Source: an uncultured Eubacteriales bacterium
GTDB taxonomy: Bacteria > Bacillota > Clostridia > Christensenellales > Aristaeellaceae
DNA length: 64,000 nt
Direction of reading: 5' to 3'
Assembly: GCA_902793605.1 (NCBI GenBank)
Contig: CADBEB010000011.1
Location: 1-64,000 of the forward strand
A program made the translations under genes and the position numbers. The notes under the pieces were generated by a model. The model had not been told where the DNA came from. It worked only from the letters and a program-made list of their open reading frames with translations, and did not search any database. Of the stretch, positions 25,698-36,521 are shown in pieces. How positions within the stretch are numbered: position 1 is the stretch's first letter; each line of letters starts with the position of its first letter.

Positions 25698-27497
25698 ATG
25701 AAGCGACTGATCGCATTTCTTCTGGCGCTGGTCCTGCTGGGCGGTGTGTTTGCCTTCGCAGAGGAGGAAGCGGACGGGGACGATTCGAATCCCGTGCCGA
25801 TCGACGAGACGGCGGAGGAGGATGATTCCAACCCGATCCCTGTCGATATGATGGAAGACGAGGACCTGGAGGTTGAAGAGGAAATCAACCAGGGCCGGAT
25901 CCTGCAGTACGGCGATCACGGGGATGATGTCCTGGCGCTGCAGACGCGCCTGAAGGACCTGCAGTATTACACCGGAAACCTGTCCGGACGCTACCGGGAA
26001 GGAACCCGGAAAGCCGTGGAAGATTTCCAGGCGGATTTCGGCCTGGACCAGACCGGCGTGGCCGACCTGCGTACCCTTTCGATCCTGTTTTCCATGACGC
26101 ACCGGCCCCTGCGCTTCGGTTCGACGGGATCGGACGTGAAGGAACTGCAGACCCAGCTGGCGCAACTGGGGTATTACAAGGGAAAGATCAGCGGCAACTA
26201 CCTCGAATCCACCCGCAAGGCGGTGGAATCGCTCCAGAAAAAGAACAGCCTGGAGGTTACGGGTATTGCTGATGCGGACCTGCAGGAGCAGATCCTGGCG
26301 GGAAAGATCCTGGCCAGCAGCGAGGTGGCTGCGGATACGGATACGCCCGCTCCGAATCTTGCCAATTATCTCGTGGACGACAATGAGAATACCGTGCCGA
26401 TCCCGGACGAGCCGGTCACGTTTACCAAAAAGCTGAAGAGCGGCTCTTCAGGAAAGCTGGTTAAGGAGATGCAGACCCGCCTGGCGGAACTCGGATACTA
26501 CGAGGGACCGATTTCCGGCAACTTCCAGAAATACACGGTCCGTGCGGTCAAGGCAATCCAGACCCAGAACGGTCTGGAGTCCACAGGCGTCGTGGATGAG
26601 ACGACCTGGAACGTGATCTTCAACGATATGCACGCTGTCCTGCCGGACGCGACGCCGAAGCCGACCCCGTCGCCGTCGCCGATCCCCTTCGCGATTACGG
26701 TTGACGTGCAGAACCAGATCACGACCGTCTACGGCCGGGATGACAAGGGCGATTATACGGTCGTTGTCCGGCAGATGCTCTGCTCCACCGGCATGAAGGC
26801 TACGCCGAGCGATGTCGGCGATTGGGTGCTGAACGGCCGGCACGCCACCTGGTGTATCTTCCCCAAGTGGGGCAACAGCTATGCCCGTTACTGGACGCGG
26901 ATCAACAGCAGCATCGCGTTCCATTCGCCGATCTACACGGCTGTCAGCAATACCGCCATGAAGATCAAGAGCTACAACATGCTGGGCCAGCGGGCCAGCC
27001 ACGGATGTATCCGCCTTTCCGTGCCGGATGCCAAGTGGATCTATGACAATGTGGGCAAGGGGACTGTGGTCTCCATCGTCGAAGGCATGGAATCTGACCC
27101 GGAACTGCGGGACGCGCTGAAGCTCCCGCCGATCGACAAGAAGTACTGTACCCCCATCTCCACTCCCGTGCCGACGGCGGAACCGGAATACAGCGCCGCG
27201 GCAAAGCCCGAGATCGGGAACAAGGTATATAAGGAAAAGAGCCAGGGAGAGGAGATTTACTGGGTCCAGCGGACGCTGAAGGACCTTGGCTATTACACGA
27301 CAAAGTGCACCGGCAAGATGCTCGCCCGGACCGTGAAGGCAGTGAAGGCTTTCCAGGAAGCCCATGGACTGAAGGCCAACGGCGGGATCACCCAGGACCT
27401 GATCAACCTGATGGCGCAGGACGCGCTGGCCCTGGATGCGCCGGCGACGACGCCCGATATCACTCCTGAACCGACAGAAACACCGGCGCCCAACTGA
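25698..27497 (+). CDS. L,D-transpeptidase with four peptidoglycan-binding domains
   Basis: An exported cell-wall enzyme that forms 3-3 cross-links or attaches proteins to peptidoglycan. ATG 25698 follows GAGGTG by 7 bases. A signal peptide (to about residue 23, VFAFA) is followed by an acidic stretch, three PG_binding_1 repeats (each with DVLALQTRL-type, LGYY-x-G-x-x-SG and T-x-x-A-V motifs), the YkuD catalytic domain with ASHGCIRLS (Cys437, His435 nearby) and a fourth binding repeat at the C-terminus. The catalytic domain sitting between binding modules is unusual but seen in clostridia. The stop lies inside the terminator loop. Confidence 0.9.
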   Translation: MKRLIAFLLALVLLGGVFAFAEEEADGDDSNPVPIDETAEEDDSNPIPVDMMEDEDLEVEEEINQGRILQYGDHGDDVLALQTRLKDLQYYTGNLSGRYREGTRKAVEDFQADFGLDQTGVADLRTLSILFSMTHRPLRFGSTGSDVKELQTQLAQLGYYKGKISGNYLESTRKAVESLQKKNSLEVTGIADADLQEQILAGKILASSEVAADTDTPAPNLANYLVDDNENTVPIPDEPVTFTKKLKSGSSGKLVKEMQTRLAELGYYEGPISGNFQKYTVRAVKAIQTQNGLESTGVVDETTWNVIFNDMHAVLPDATPKPTPSPSPIPFAITVDVQNQITTVYGRDDKGDYTVVVRQMLCSTGMKATPSDVGDWVLNGRHATWCIFPKWGNSYARYWTRINSSIAFHSPIYTAVSNTAMKIKSYNMLGQRASHGCIRLSVPDAKWIYDNVGKGTVVSIVEGMESDPELRDALKLPPIDKKYCTPISTPVPTAEPEYSAAAKPEIGNKVYKEKSQGEEIYWVQRTLKDLGYYTTKCTGKMLARTVKAVKAFQEAHGLKANGGITQDLINLMAQDALALDAPATTPDITPEPTETPAPN

Positions 27498-27514
27498 GCG
27501 CCGGTTTTCTTTTA
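27482..27514 (+). terminator. Terminator overlapping the transpeptidase stop
   Basis: ACCGGCGC (27482-27489) pairs with GCGCCGGT (27498-27505), followed by TTTTCTTTTA. The TGA (27495-27497) is in the loop. Confidence 0.85.
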
Positions 27515-27525
27515 TCAGTGAACTT

Positions 27526-28515
27526 TCAGGGCCTGAGGACGCGGTAGACCAGGAGCGCGTTCCGGTGCCCCGCGAGGGCTGCCATCTCATACCATCGGGC
27601 GGCTTCCTCCAGGTCGATCTCCACTCCCTGGCCGCACTGGTAGGCATAACCCAGCGCGTACATGCTGCGGGCAATGCCGAGGGCGGCGGCTTTCCGGTAC
27701 CATTCCAGCCCTTTCTCAATATCCTGTTCGACAAGGTAGCCTGTCATGTAAAGATAGCCCATATAGTCGCAGGCAAGACCGCTGCCGGCATCGGCAGCCT
27801 TCCGATAGAGCTCCAGCGCCTTCTGCGGATCTTCCCCGACGCCGTATCCCTTCAGGTAGAAGCTGGCAATGCTCATGATACTGTCAGCGTCGCCGCGGTC
27901 CGCGGCCATCTGGTAATAGTCCATCGCCATGGAATAACTCTGCGCGACGCCGGATCCCTCCTCATAGAAGGAACCGATATACCAGAAGGCTTCCGCATCG
28001 CCGAGGTCGGCTGCCTTCTGGTAGCATTCCATGGCAGCCGTAAAGTCCTGGCCGACCATGATGCCACCGTCGTACAGCTTGCCCAGGTAGAGCCAGGCAG
28101 GGGCATAGCCTGCCTCGCCGGCTTTCCGGAACAGCGCGAGCGCCTGGTCCGTATCCTGCGTGACCATGATCCCTTTCTCATAGTATCTGCCCAGCCGGAG
28201 CAGGTTTTCGGGATCGCCTTCGGCAGCCAAGTGACTGACGGCCGGCCATGCGGTCAGCGGGCGGGGATCCTCCGCCTGGCAGGCGAGGGAATCCCGCTTC
28301 TCCGTCCTGCAGACCATGCAGGTATCCGACAGGTTCTTTGTCAGGCAGTCATAGCAAACCCAGCATTCCCGCAGCGCTCCGCAGACGGGGCATTCGCTCT
28401 CGTCGGTCGGGCTGCCGCAGACCAGGCAGATCCGGCTGCCGGGGACGCTCCCGTCAGCAAGGGAGAAGGAACCGATCAACAACAACGCACAAACCAGCGC
28501 GAGAAACCGTTTCAT
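27526..28515 (-). CDS. Secreted Sel1-repeat protein with cysteine knuckles
   Basis: ATG 28515 is chosen because AGAGG lies about 8 bases upstream; 12 further in-frame codons upstream are ignored. A signal peptide (MKRFLALVCALLLIGSFSLA) precedes a cysteine cluster (ICLVCG, ECPVCG, CWVCYDC, DTCMVC, residues about 28-75) that looks like two or three zinc ribbons. The rest is some seven Sel1-like repeats (A-x-x-x-L-G-x-x-Y-x-x-G), each about 36 residues, which form a helical protein-binding scaffold. It is the last gene of the potABCD-trpS unit, 19 bases after trpS. Zinc ribbons on an exported protein are unusual. Confidence 0.75.
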   Translation of the reverse strand: MKRFLALVCALLLIGSFSLADGSVPGSRICLVCGSPTDESECPVCGALRECWVCYDCLTKNLSDTCMVCRTEKRDSLACQAEDPRPLTAWPAVSHLAAEGDPENLLRLGRYYEKGIMVTQDTDQALALFRKAGEAGYAPAWLYLGKLYDGGIMVGQDFTAAMECYQKAADLGDAEAFWYIGSFYEEGSGVAQSYSMAMDYYQMAADRGDADSIMSIASFYLKGYGVGEDPQKALELYRKAADAGSGLACDYMGYLYMTGYLVEQDIEKGLEWYRKAAALGIARSMYALGYAYQCGQGVEIDLEEAARWYEMAALAGHRNALLVYRVLRP

Positions 28516-28534
28516 TCCTGAACCTCTTTCATCT

Positions 28535-29569
28535 TTACAGTCTTGCTGCAAAACCGATCTTCTTCTGTACCTTACGCAGAGTCTTCTGCGCCAGGTACGC
28601 TGCCTTTTCGGCGCTTTCGGACTGGACCTTCATCAGGTATTCCTTATCGCCGATCAGGCGCTTGTACTCGGCCTGCATCGGGGCGAGCGCTTCAATGACG
28701 ACATCCGCCACGCGGGTCTTCAGGGTACCGTAACCCTGGCCGGCCATGCCGGCACAGATATCGTCCGTGCTTTCGCCGGTCAGCGCGCTGATGATGTTCA
28801 GCAGGTTGCTGACGCCGGGTTTGTTCTCCGGGTCGAAGCGGATCTCGGCGTCGGAGTCGGTTACCGCGCGCTTAATCTTTCGCCGGATCGTGTCCGGATC
28901 GTCGACCAGGGAGATGAAAGTATCCTCCGGGTCGCTCTTGCTCATCTTGCGCTCCGGTTCCTGCAGGCTCATGACCCGGCCGCCGGTCTTGCTGATCAGC
29001 GGTTCCGGAACGGTAAAGACGTCGCCGTAGACGCCGTTGAAGCGCTGAGCAATGTCCCGGGTGAGCTCCAGGTGCTGTTTCTGGTCCGCGCCGACGGGGA
29101 CATAGCTCGTCTGGTACAGCAGGATGTCCGCGGCCATCAGCACCGGGTAAGTGAAGAGACCTGCGTTGATGTTGTCCGCATGCTTGGCGGATTTGTCCTT
29201 GAACTGGGTCATCCGGTTGAGTTCGCCCATGTAGGTGAAGCAGTTCAGGATCCATGCCAGCTCCGCGTGGGCGCTGACGTGGCTCTGGCAGTAGAGGATC
29301 GACTTCTGCGGGTCGAGGCCGCTTGCCAGGTACAGGGCTGTCAGCTCCAGGCAGCGGCGGCGGAGATCCGCCGGGTTCTGCCGGACGGTGATGGCGTGTT
29401 CATCCACGACGCAGTAGATGCAGTCGTACCGGTCCTGCAGCTCCGAGAAGCGGCGGAGCGCGCCGATATAGTTGCCCAGGGTCAGCATGCCGCTGGGCTG
29501 GATGCCGGAGAAAATGACCGGTCTGCGTTCCGGGGCCTTCTCCGTTTTTTCTGTATTTCCCTGATTCAT
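28535..29569 (-). CDS. trpS: Tryptophanyl-tRNA synthetase
   Basis: Charges tRNA(Trp) with tryptophan in the cytoplasm. The class I motifs are visible: the HIGH counterpart in [12 protein letters not shown] and the KMSKS loop as KMSKSDPED. Other family landmarks are SGIQPSG, ADILLYQ and [20 protein letters not shown]. Length (344) is normal. A GAGGAACC site precedes the ATG. It lies 43 bases downstream of potD without a terminator or T-box between, so it is probably read from the pot operon. Confidence 0.95.
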   Translation of the reverse strand: MNQGNTEKTEKAPERRPVIFSGIQPSGMLTLGNYIGALRRFSELQDRYDCIYCVVDEHAITVRQNPADLRRRCLELTALYLASGLDPQKSILYCQSHVSAHAELAWILNCFTYMGELNRMTQFKDKSAKHADNINAGLFTYPVLMAADILLYQTSYVPVGADQKQHLELTRDIAQRFNGVYGDVFTVPEPLISKTGGRVMSLQEPERKMSKSDPEDTFISLVDDPDTIRRKIKRAVTDSDAEIRFDPENKPGVSNLLNIISALTGESTDDICAGMAGQGYGTLKTRVADVVIEALAPMQAEYKRLIGDKEYLMKVQSESAEKAAYLAQKTLRKVQKKIGFAARL

Positions 29570-29612
29570 ACTGGTTCCTCCGATTCAATACCAATCGTTT
29601 GCGGCGATGGGT

Positions 29613-30686
29613 TTATTTGGTGGCCATAACCTTCAGCCACAGGTCGGAAAGCCTGGCAGCCAGGTCGGGATTGTCGGTGTACATTTCATCCTTGTCATAG
29701 CCGGCGCGGGGGATAAAGGCGCTGTTTCCCTCATATTCGCCTCCGGGGCCGCTCAGCTCCTCCAGGACCTGCGCGTTGGGGGAGGCATAGCCGGTTTCGG
29801 TGGAAATGGCGAGGCTGTTTTCATATTCCGTGATGAAGCGGATGAAGTAGTTGGCCAGCCTGGGATTGCCCGCGTTGGCAGGAATGACCATGGCGTCCAC
29901 AGCGATGTTGGTGCCTTGCTTCGGGGCGCAGAAGGCCATGTCATCGTTTTCATTCAGGATATAGGCGATGTCGCCGCTGTAGCCAAGGCTCATCCACTTG
30001 AGGCCTTCCGCCATGCCGTCGATCATTTCATCCGTAACGTAAGAGGGCTTCAGGGCGGCGTTCATCTGCAGCAGCCAGTCATAGGCCTGCTGGATCTCTT
30101 CTTCGTTGTCCGTGTTCGTGGAGAAGCCGAGAGCTTTCAGGGCGACCATGAATCCGTCCCGGGAGGAATCATACATATACACATGGCCCTGCAGCCCGGA
30201 ATCCAGGAAAATATCCCAGCCCTTTTCCTCCACCGTGGCTTCGTCCACCTTCGTGGTGTCGTACACGATGCCGACGCTCTGCCACAGGTAGGGAACGGAG
30301 TAGGTGTTTTCCGGGTCAAAGGGCAGATTTTTTACCTTGTCCGTCAGGTTGTCCAGGTTGTTGACGATGTCCCTGTCCAGGGGCTGGAGCCTCTTTTCCC
30401 GGATCAGCCGTTCGATCATGTAATCGCTGGGAACCAGGATGTCCCAGGGATCGTCGCCGCCGATGATGTTGGTATACAGCGCTTCGTTGGACTCAAAGGT
30501 CTTGTAGTTGACCTTGCAGTTGTACTGCTTTTCAAAGCTGCGCAGCACTTCTTTATCAATATACTCGCCCCAGTTGTACACGTTCAGGGTCGCACCGCCG
30601 AAATCCTCCGCGGAACCCTCGCCGAAGGCGAGGAGAGGCAGCGCGGCAAGCGCCAGAGCAGTCAGTACGGCAATCAGTTTCTTCAT
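29613..30686 (-). CDS. potD: Spermidine/putrescine-binding protein PotD
   Basis: The substrate-binding protein of the polyamine ABC importer. The mature part begins with the family signature LNVYNWGEYID and has Trp/Tyr/Asp residues such as DILVPSDYMIERL that line the ligand pocket. The 357 residues are normal. The signal peptide (MKKLIAVLTALALAALPLLAFG) lacks a lipobox cysteine, whereas Gram-positive binding proteins normally carry one. Fourth gene of potABCD, two bases after potC. Confidence 0.92.
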   Translation of the reverse strand: MKKLIAVLTALALAALPLLAFGEGSAEDFGGATLNVYNWGEYIDKEVLRSFEKQYNCKVNYKTFESNEALYTNIIGGDDPWDILVPSDYMIERLIREKRLQPLDRDIVNNLDNLTDKVKNLPFDPENTYSVPYLWQSVGIVYDTTKVDEATVEEKGWDIFLDSGLQGHVYMYDSSRDGFMVALKALGFSTNTDNEEEIQQAYDWLLQMNAALKPSYVTDEMIDGMAEGLKWMSLGYSGDIAYILNENDDMAFCAPKQGTNIAVDAMVIPANAGNPRLANYFIRFITEYENSLAISTETGYASPNAQVLEELSGPGGEYEGNSAFIPRAGYDKDEMYTDNPDLAARLSDLWLKVMATK

Positions 30687-30688
30687 GG

Positions 30689-31504
30689 TTATTGTTCCTC
30701 CTTGTTCATTTTCTTATTCCTCAGATACGGAATCAGGTTGGCCAGGACCAGGATCACGGTCACCACGATTACGATCACGGCAGACAGAGCGTTGACAGCG
30801 GGATTGAACCGCTTCATGGAATAAACGTACATGGAGATGTTCTGCACATCCATGCCCGCGGTGAAATACGAAATGACGAAATCATCAAAGGACATGCTGA
30901 AGGCGATAAGGGCGCCGGACAAGATCGCCGGGTAGATCTGGGGAAGGATGACCTTGATCAGGGCTTTCCAGGGCGTGGCTCCCAGATCCATGGCCGCTTC
31001 CGCCACGTTGTCGTCCAGCTGGCGCAGCTTCGGCAGCACCGACAGGATCACATAGGGGATGCAGAAGGTGATATGCGCCAGCGTCAGGGTGACGATACTG
31101 CGCCGGACCTTCATGGAAAGGAAGAGCAGCATCAGGCCGATGGCGGTTACGATATCGGGATTGAGCACCGGGAGGTTGTTGACCTCCAGGATGATCGTGC
31201 GGATGAGCTTCCGGGCCTTGGAAATGCCGATGGCAGCAATTGTACCGATCACCGTGGAGCACACCGTGGCGATGACGGCGATGATCACGGTATACTTGAG
31301 GCTTTCCAGCATGTCCGGGTTGTTGATCATCTCCTCATACCACCGGAGGGAAAAGCCGGAAAACTTGATCATGCTCTTCGAATCGTTGAAGGAGAAGAGC
31401 ATTACATAGGCGATGGGAAGATAGATGAACAGCAAAACCAGGATCAGGTATCCGGAACGGAAAAAATGGTGCTCCCGCTTCCGCGTAAGGGTTGTTTCAC
31501 TCAT
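30689..31504 (-). CDS. potC: Polyamine ABC transporter permease PotC
   Basis: One of two membrane subunits of the polyamine importer, with six helices. It carries the permease EAA loop (AAMDLGATPWKALIKVILPQIYPAI), which docks onto PotA. ATG 31504 is chosen: GGAGG lies 10 bases upstream, and the alternative GTG 31513 touches it. Length is 271 residues. It begins 5 bases after the potB stop. Confidence 0.92.
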   Translation of the reverse strand: MSETTLTRKREHHFFRSGYLILVLLFIYLPIAYVMLFSFNDSKSMIKFSGFSLRWYEEMINNPDMLESLKYTVIIAVIATVCSTVIGTIAAIGISKARKLIRTIILEVNNLPVLNPDIVTAIGLMLLFLSMKVRRSIVTLTLAHITFCIPYVILSVLPKLRQLDDNVAEAAMDLGATPWKALIKVILPQIYPAILSGALIAFSMSFDDFVISYFTAGMDVQNISMYVYSMKRFNPAVNALSAVIVIVVTVILVLANLIPYLRNKKMNKEEQ

Positions 31505-31509
31505 GCTGC

Positions 31510-32289
31510 TCACTCCTCCGCACCCCGGTCAATCTTCCGGGTAATATACATGGCGGCGATGATGATCAGCGCCATGATCAGGGAGATCGCGCTGCCGAAG
31601 TTCCAGTCCCCGGCAACGAGAAAATAGTTTTCGATCAGCGTGCCGATGAGCACGTAGTTGCCGCCGCCCAGAAGCTTCGGGATCACAAAGCTGGAAACAG
31701 CGGGCAGGAACACCAGCGTCACCCCGGAGATAATGCCGGGAACGCTCAGCGGCAGCGTGACCTTCGCGAAGGCTTTCCACCTGTTGGCCCCCAGATCACT
31801 GGCGGCTACGAGCAGGTTGGGATCCAGCTTGGCGATGGCTGTGTGGATCTGGATGATCATATAGGGCAGAAAGTCGTACACCATGCCGATGAACACCTTG
31901 ATTTCGCTGCCCATGTCGTCAAAGTTCATCAGGATGCCGCGCCATGCATAGGTCTTCAGCAGCATGTTAATCCACATCGGCAGCGTCATCAGCAGGATCA
32001 TCAGCGTCTGCTTCCGCTCTGAAAGGTTGGCGATGAACAGCGCCGCCGGGTAGCCGATCAGGATACAGCACACCGTGGTAATGAAGGCGATCCGCAGGCT
32101 GGTCCACAGCACACGCATAAAGTCGGGATCCGAAAAAAAGCGGCCGAAGTTCTCCAGCGTAAAGTGGAAGGTGAGCGTGTTGTTGCCGCCCCGGGTCAGC
32201 GCGTAGAGCAGGATCATGACCATCGGCGCGACGATGAACACGGCGATCCACAGGATGTAAGGGTAGCTCATTCTGAAAAAGGATTTCAT
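31510..32289 (-). CDS. potB: Polyamine ABC transporter permease PotB
   Basis: The second membrane subunit of the importer, six helices, 259 residues. The EAA loop reads [25 protein letters not shown]. Motifs such as [14 protein letters not shown] are typical of PotB/H. Its ATG overlaps the potA stop by four bases, so translation is coupled. Confidence 0.92.
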   Translation of the reverse strand: MKSFFRMSYPYILWIAVFIVAPMVMILLYALTRGGNNTLTFHFTLENFGRFFSDPDFMRVLWTSLRIAFITTVCCILIGYPAALFIANLSERKQTLMILLMTLPMWINMLLKTYAWRGILMNFDDMGSEIKVFIGMVYDFLPYMIIQIHTAIAKLDPNLLVAASDLGANRWKAFAKVTLPLSVPGIISGVTLVFLPAVSSFVIPKLLGGGNYVLIGTLIENYFLVAGDWNFGSAISLIMALIIIAAMYITRKIDRGAEE

Positions 32290-33866
32290 ACTTCAGCCAC
32301 TTCCTTATGCATCACATGGATATCGTCCGGCCCGAAGCTCAGGCCGACGCGGTCCCCGGTCTCATGGGCGGAGGTCGTCTCCACTTTGTACTCACGGCCC
32401 TGGGTCGCGAAGGTGATATCGTAGGTACCTTCCTGGATGGTCGCCGGGTCGAAGTCAAACTTGACGTCCGTGATGCTGACAGGGGAGTCGTCCTGCAGGT
32501 TCCAGGCCTCCGCGCTGGCCCAGGTCTTCAGGTCGGTGGAGATTGCCATGGATTCCATGATCTCGTCCGCAGTGATAAAGAAGTCCAGCGCGCTGATGCC
32601 GATGTTGTGGCGCGCGTCCTCCACGTATTCGGGGTGGACCACGTAGACCTTGACGGTCACTTCGGTCTTCTTCTCTGTGGCGAAGGTGATCGAGTAGATG
32701 CCGGGCCGGTTTTCGATGTCATGCCGCACATGGGTCAGGGAGATGTCCCGGTTCTGGTCGTCCCAGGCCTGAGCATTGGCGATGGAGATGAAATCCTGAT
32801 CTGTCATGTCCTTGTTGATCAGGTCGTCGGAATCAACATAGAAGTCGTTCGCGCTGATCTTCTCGCCGGCCTGCTTGTTGACGATGTCGTGCTGGGTGAC
32901 CACGTGCATCTTGACGGTCTTGCTGGTGCCGGTCTTGGTCTCCACCATCAGCTCATAGTGGACACCCTTGAACACAACGCTCTTGACCTCGCCGCGCAGG
33001 ACGCCCTCCCGGGGCTTGACAACCTTGAAATCCTCCGGCCGGATCAGCACATCCACCGGCTCGTTCGGCCGGAAACCGAAATCCGCGCATTCATAGTTCT
33101 TGTCATCCACGCGGACCTTGTAGTCTGAGACCATGATGCCGTCGACAATATTGCTTTCCCCGATGAACCGGGCGACATAGGCGTTGGCCGGCTCGTTGTA
33201 GATCTCCAGGGGGGTGCCGATCTGCTCGATGGAGCCGGCGTTCATGACCACGATCTTGTCGCTCATGGTCAGGGCTTCTTCCTGATCGTGGGTGACATAG
33301 ATGAAGGTGATGCCGACCTCCTGCTGGATGCGTTTGAGCTCGCGCTGCATCTCCTTGCGCAGTTTCAGGTCCAGCGCGCCGAGGGGTTCGTCCAGAAGCA
33401 GGACGTTCGGCTCGTTCACCAGAGCGCGGGCGATGGCTACGCGCTGCTGCTGGCCGCCGGAGAGCTTGGTCACGTTGCGCTTGCCGTAGCCTTCCAGGTT
33501 GACCAGGGAGAGCATGCGGTTGACCTTCTGGGAGATGATGTCCTCACCGGTCTTCTTGATCCGCAGGCCGAAAGCGATGTTTTCATAAACATTCAGGTGC
33601 GGGAACAGGGCATAGCGCTGGAAGACGGTATTGATCTCCCGCTTGTAGGGCGGCACATTGTCGATACATTGCCCGTCGAAGATCACTGTCCCCTCGTCCT
33701 GCTCCAGGAAGCCGCCCAGGATGCGCAGCAGCGTCGTCTTTCCGCAGCCGGAAGGACCCAGAAGAGTAACAAACTCATTTTCGTAGATATTCAGATTGAC
33801 ACCCTTGAGGACGATCTGTCCGTCGAAGTTTTTGACGATATTCCTGAACTCGATCAGCTTGCGCAT
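32286..33866 (-). CDS. potA: Polyamine ABC transporter ATPase PotA with Ig-like insertion
   Basis: The ATPase that drives polyamine uptake. The N-terminal half is standard: Walker [10 protein letters not shown] (residues 37-45), signature LSGGQQQR (135-142), Walker B LLLDEP (156-161) and His193. The TOBE region starts normally ([20 protein letters not shown], to residue 310) and finishes normally (YKVETT...[12 protein letters not shown], from 493). In between are about 180 extra residues made of two homologous units (about 316-410 and 407-495), giving 526 residues where 340-380 is usual. ATG 33866 follows AAGGAG by 8 bases. First gene of the operon. Confidence 0.92.
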   Translation of the reverse strand: MRKLIEFRNIVKNFDGQIVLKGVNLNIYENEFVTLLGPSGCGKTTLLRILGGFLEQDEGTVIFDGQCIDNVPPYKREINTVFQRYALFPHLNVYENIAFGLRIKKTGEDIISQKVNRMLSLVNLEGYGKRNVTKLSGGQQQRVAIARALVNEPNVLLLDEPLGALDLKLRKEMQRELKRIQQEVGITFIYVTHDQEEALTMSDKIVVMNAGSIEQIGTPLEIYNEPANAYVARFIGESNIVDGIMVSDYKVRVDDKNYECADFGFRPNEPVDVLIRPEDFKVVKPREGVLRGEVKSVVFKGVHYELMVETKTGTSKTVKMHVVTQHDIVNKQAGEKISANDFYVDSDDLINKDMTDQDFISIANAQAWDDQNRDISLTHVRHDIENRPGIYSITFATEKKTEVTVKVYVVHPEYVEDARHNIGISALDFFITADEIMESMAISTDLKTWASAEAWNLQDDSPVSITDVKFDFDPATIQEGTYDITFATQGREYKVETTSAHETGDRVGLSFGPDDIHVMHKEVAEV

Positions 33867-33901
33867 AGCCGGCACTCCTTAACCAAAGCGATAACATTTC
33901 C

Positions 33902-33930
33902 ATTTTATAGGAAAAAGACAGAATCCACAA
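33902..33930 (-). promoter_or_regulatory. Promoter of the pot operon
   Basis: Minus strand TTGTGG (plus 33925-33930), 17-base spacer, TAAAAT (plus 33902-33907), 36 bases before potA. Confidence 0.6.
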
Positions 33931-33994
33931 TATAAAAGCAAAAAATATCCATGATTTCTTCATGCGCTTTTTTCTTCCTTTCGGGCGGGGAATC

Positions 33995-34003
33995 TGGTAT
34001 ACT
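33995..34003 (+). promoter_or_regulatory. Extended -10 promoter of glgA
   Basis: TGGTATACT: TG, one base, TATACT (33998-34003). The -35 (TTCCTT) is weak. Divergent from the pot promoter. Confidence 0.5.
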
Positions 34004-34084
34004 GATATTAAAGGCCGCCGGATGCGCGGAAAAGAGAAAAACAACGGACACAGGTCCGTATAAGACACGAGGAGGAATGAAGCC

Positions 34085-35560
<1,476 letters not shown>

Positions 35561-35579
35561 GAAAGAGGAGGGAAGCATA

Positions 35580-36521
35580 GTGCTTGAGTTTTGTACCCTG
35601 GGGACCGGCGGGACGCTGCCGATTCCGGAACGGGCGCTGTCTTCCCTCTATGTGCGCGTGAACGGCCAGAGCCTGCTGATCGACTGCGGGGAAGGGACCC
35701 AGGTCGGTATCCGCAGGCTCGGCTGGGGTTTCCGCTGCCTGGACGGCCTGCTGCTGACCCATTACCACGGGGATCACTGCACAGGCCTTGCCGGGCTGCT
35801 GCTCAGCCTCGAAAAAGCCGGACGGGATCAGCCCTTTCACATCTGGGGGCCGAAAGGGCTCAAACGGGTGGTGGAAGGGCTTTGCGTCATTGTGCCGCCG
35901 CTTTCCTATACCGTGCTGCTTCACGAGCTGCCGCCCGAGGGAGGGGACGCAGAGCTGATCGGCCTGAAGATCCATGCCTTCCCGGTGGATCACGGCGGCA
36001 TTCCGTGCTTCGGCTACCGGCTTGTGCTGGAGCGGCAGGCGGTCTTCGATCCGGGAAAGGCGAAGGCCCTGGGCGTTCCGCTTGAGGACTGGAAGCGCCT
36101 CCAGCAGGGAGAAACGGTACATGTCGGCCTGAAGAAGATCCGGCCGGAGCAGGTGCTCGGTGAACGGCGTCGGGGCATCACCCTTGTCTTCTCCACGGAC
36201 ACCCGTCCCTGCGAAACACTGGAAAAGAACGCAAAGGGAGCGGATCTCCTGATCCTCGAAGGCATGTACGGGGATGAGGAGAAGATGCCCCAGGCGCTGA
36301 AGAACCATCATATGATCTTTCCCGAAGCAGCCGGGATCGCCCGGAAGGCGGAAGCCGGGGCGCTGCTGCTGACCCACTTCAGCACCAGCCTGGAGAATCC
36401 GGAGCAATATCTGCCGGAAGTCAGGAAGATTTTTGAGAAAACATGGGCAGCAAAGGACGGGGAAACCGTCACGATGCGCTACCCGGAGCATGAGGAGAAA
36501 GCATGGATCAGTTTGTCCTGA
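35580..36521 (+). CDS. rnz: Ribonuclease Z
   Basis: Cuts the 3' trailer from tRNA precursors. A metallo-beta-lactamase fold enzyme with the zinc motif THYHGDH (His61, His63, Asp65, His66), the N-terminal [11 protein letters not shown] and later [16 protein letters not shown] and [11 protein letters not shown] 35580 follows GAGGAGGG; upstream codons overlap glgA. The 313 residues fit the short form. It overlaps uvrB by 19 bases. Confidence 0.9.
   Translation: MLEFCTLGTGGTLPIPERALSSLYVRVNGQSLLIDCGEGTQVGIRRLGWGFRCLDGLLLTHYHGDHCTGLAGLLLSLEKAGRDQPFHIWGPKGLKRVVEGLCVIVPPLSYTVLLHELPPEGGDAELIGLKIHAFPVDHGGIPCFGYRLVLERQAVFDPGKAKALGVPLEDWKRLQQGETVHVGLKKIRPEQVLGERRRGITLVFSTDTRPCETLEKNAKGADLLILEGMYGDEEKMPQALKNHHMIFPEAAGIARKAEAGALLLTHFSTSLENPEQYLPEVRKIFEKTWAAKDGETVTMRYPEHEEKAWISLS

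Noticed and set aside
29570..29612. Possible T-box riboswitch before trpS
   Set aside because: Only 43 bases separate potD and trpS, far too short, and no T-box sequence is present.
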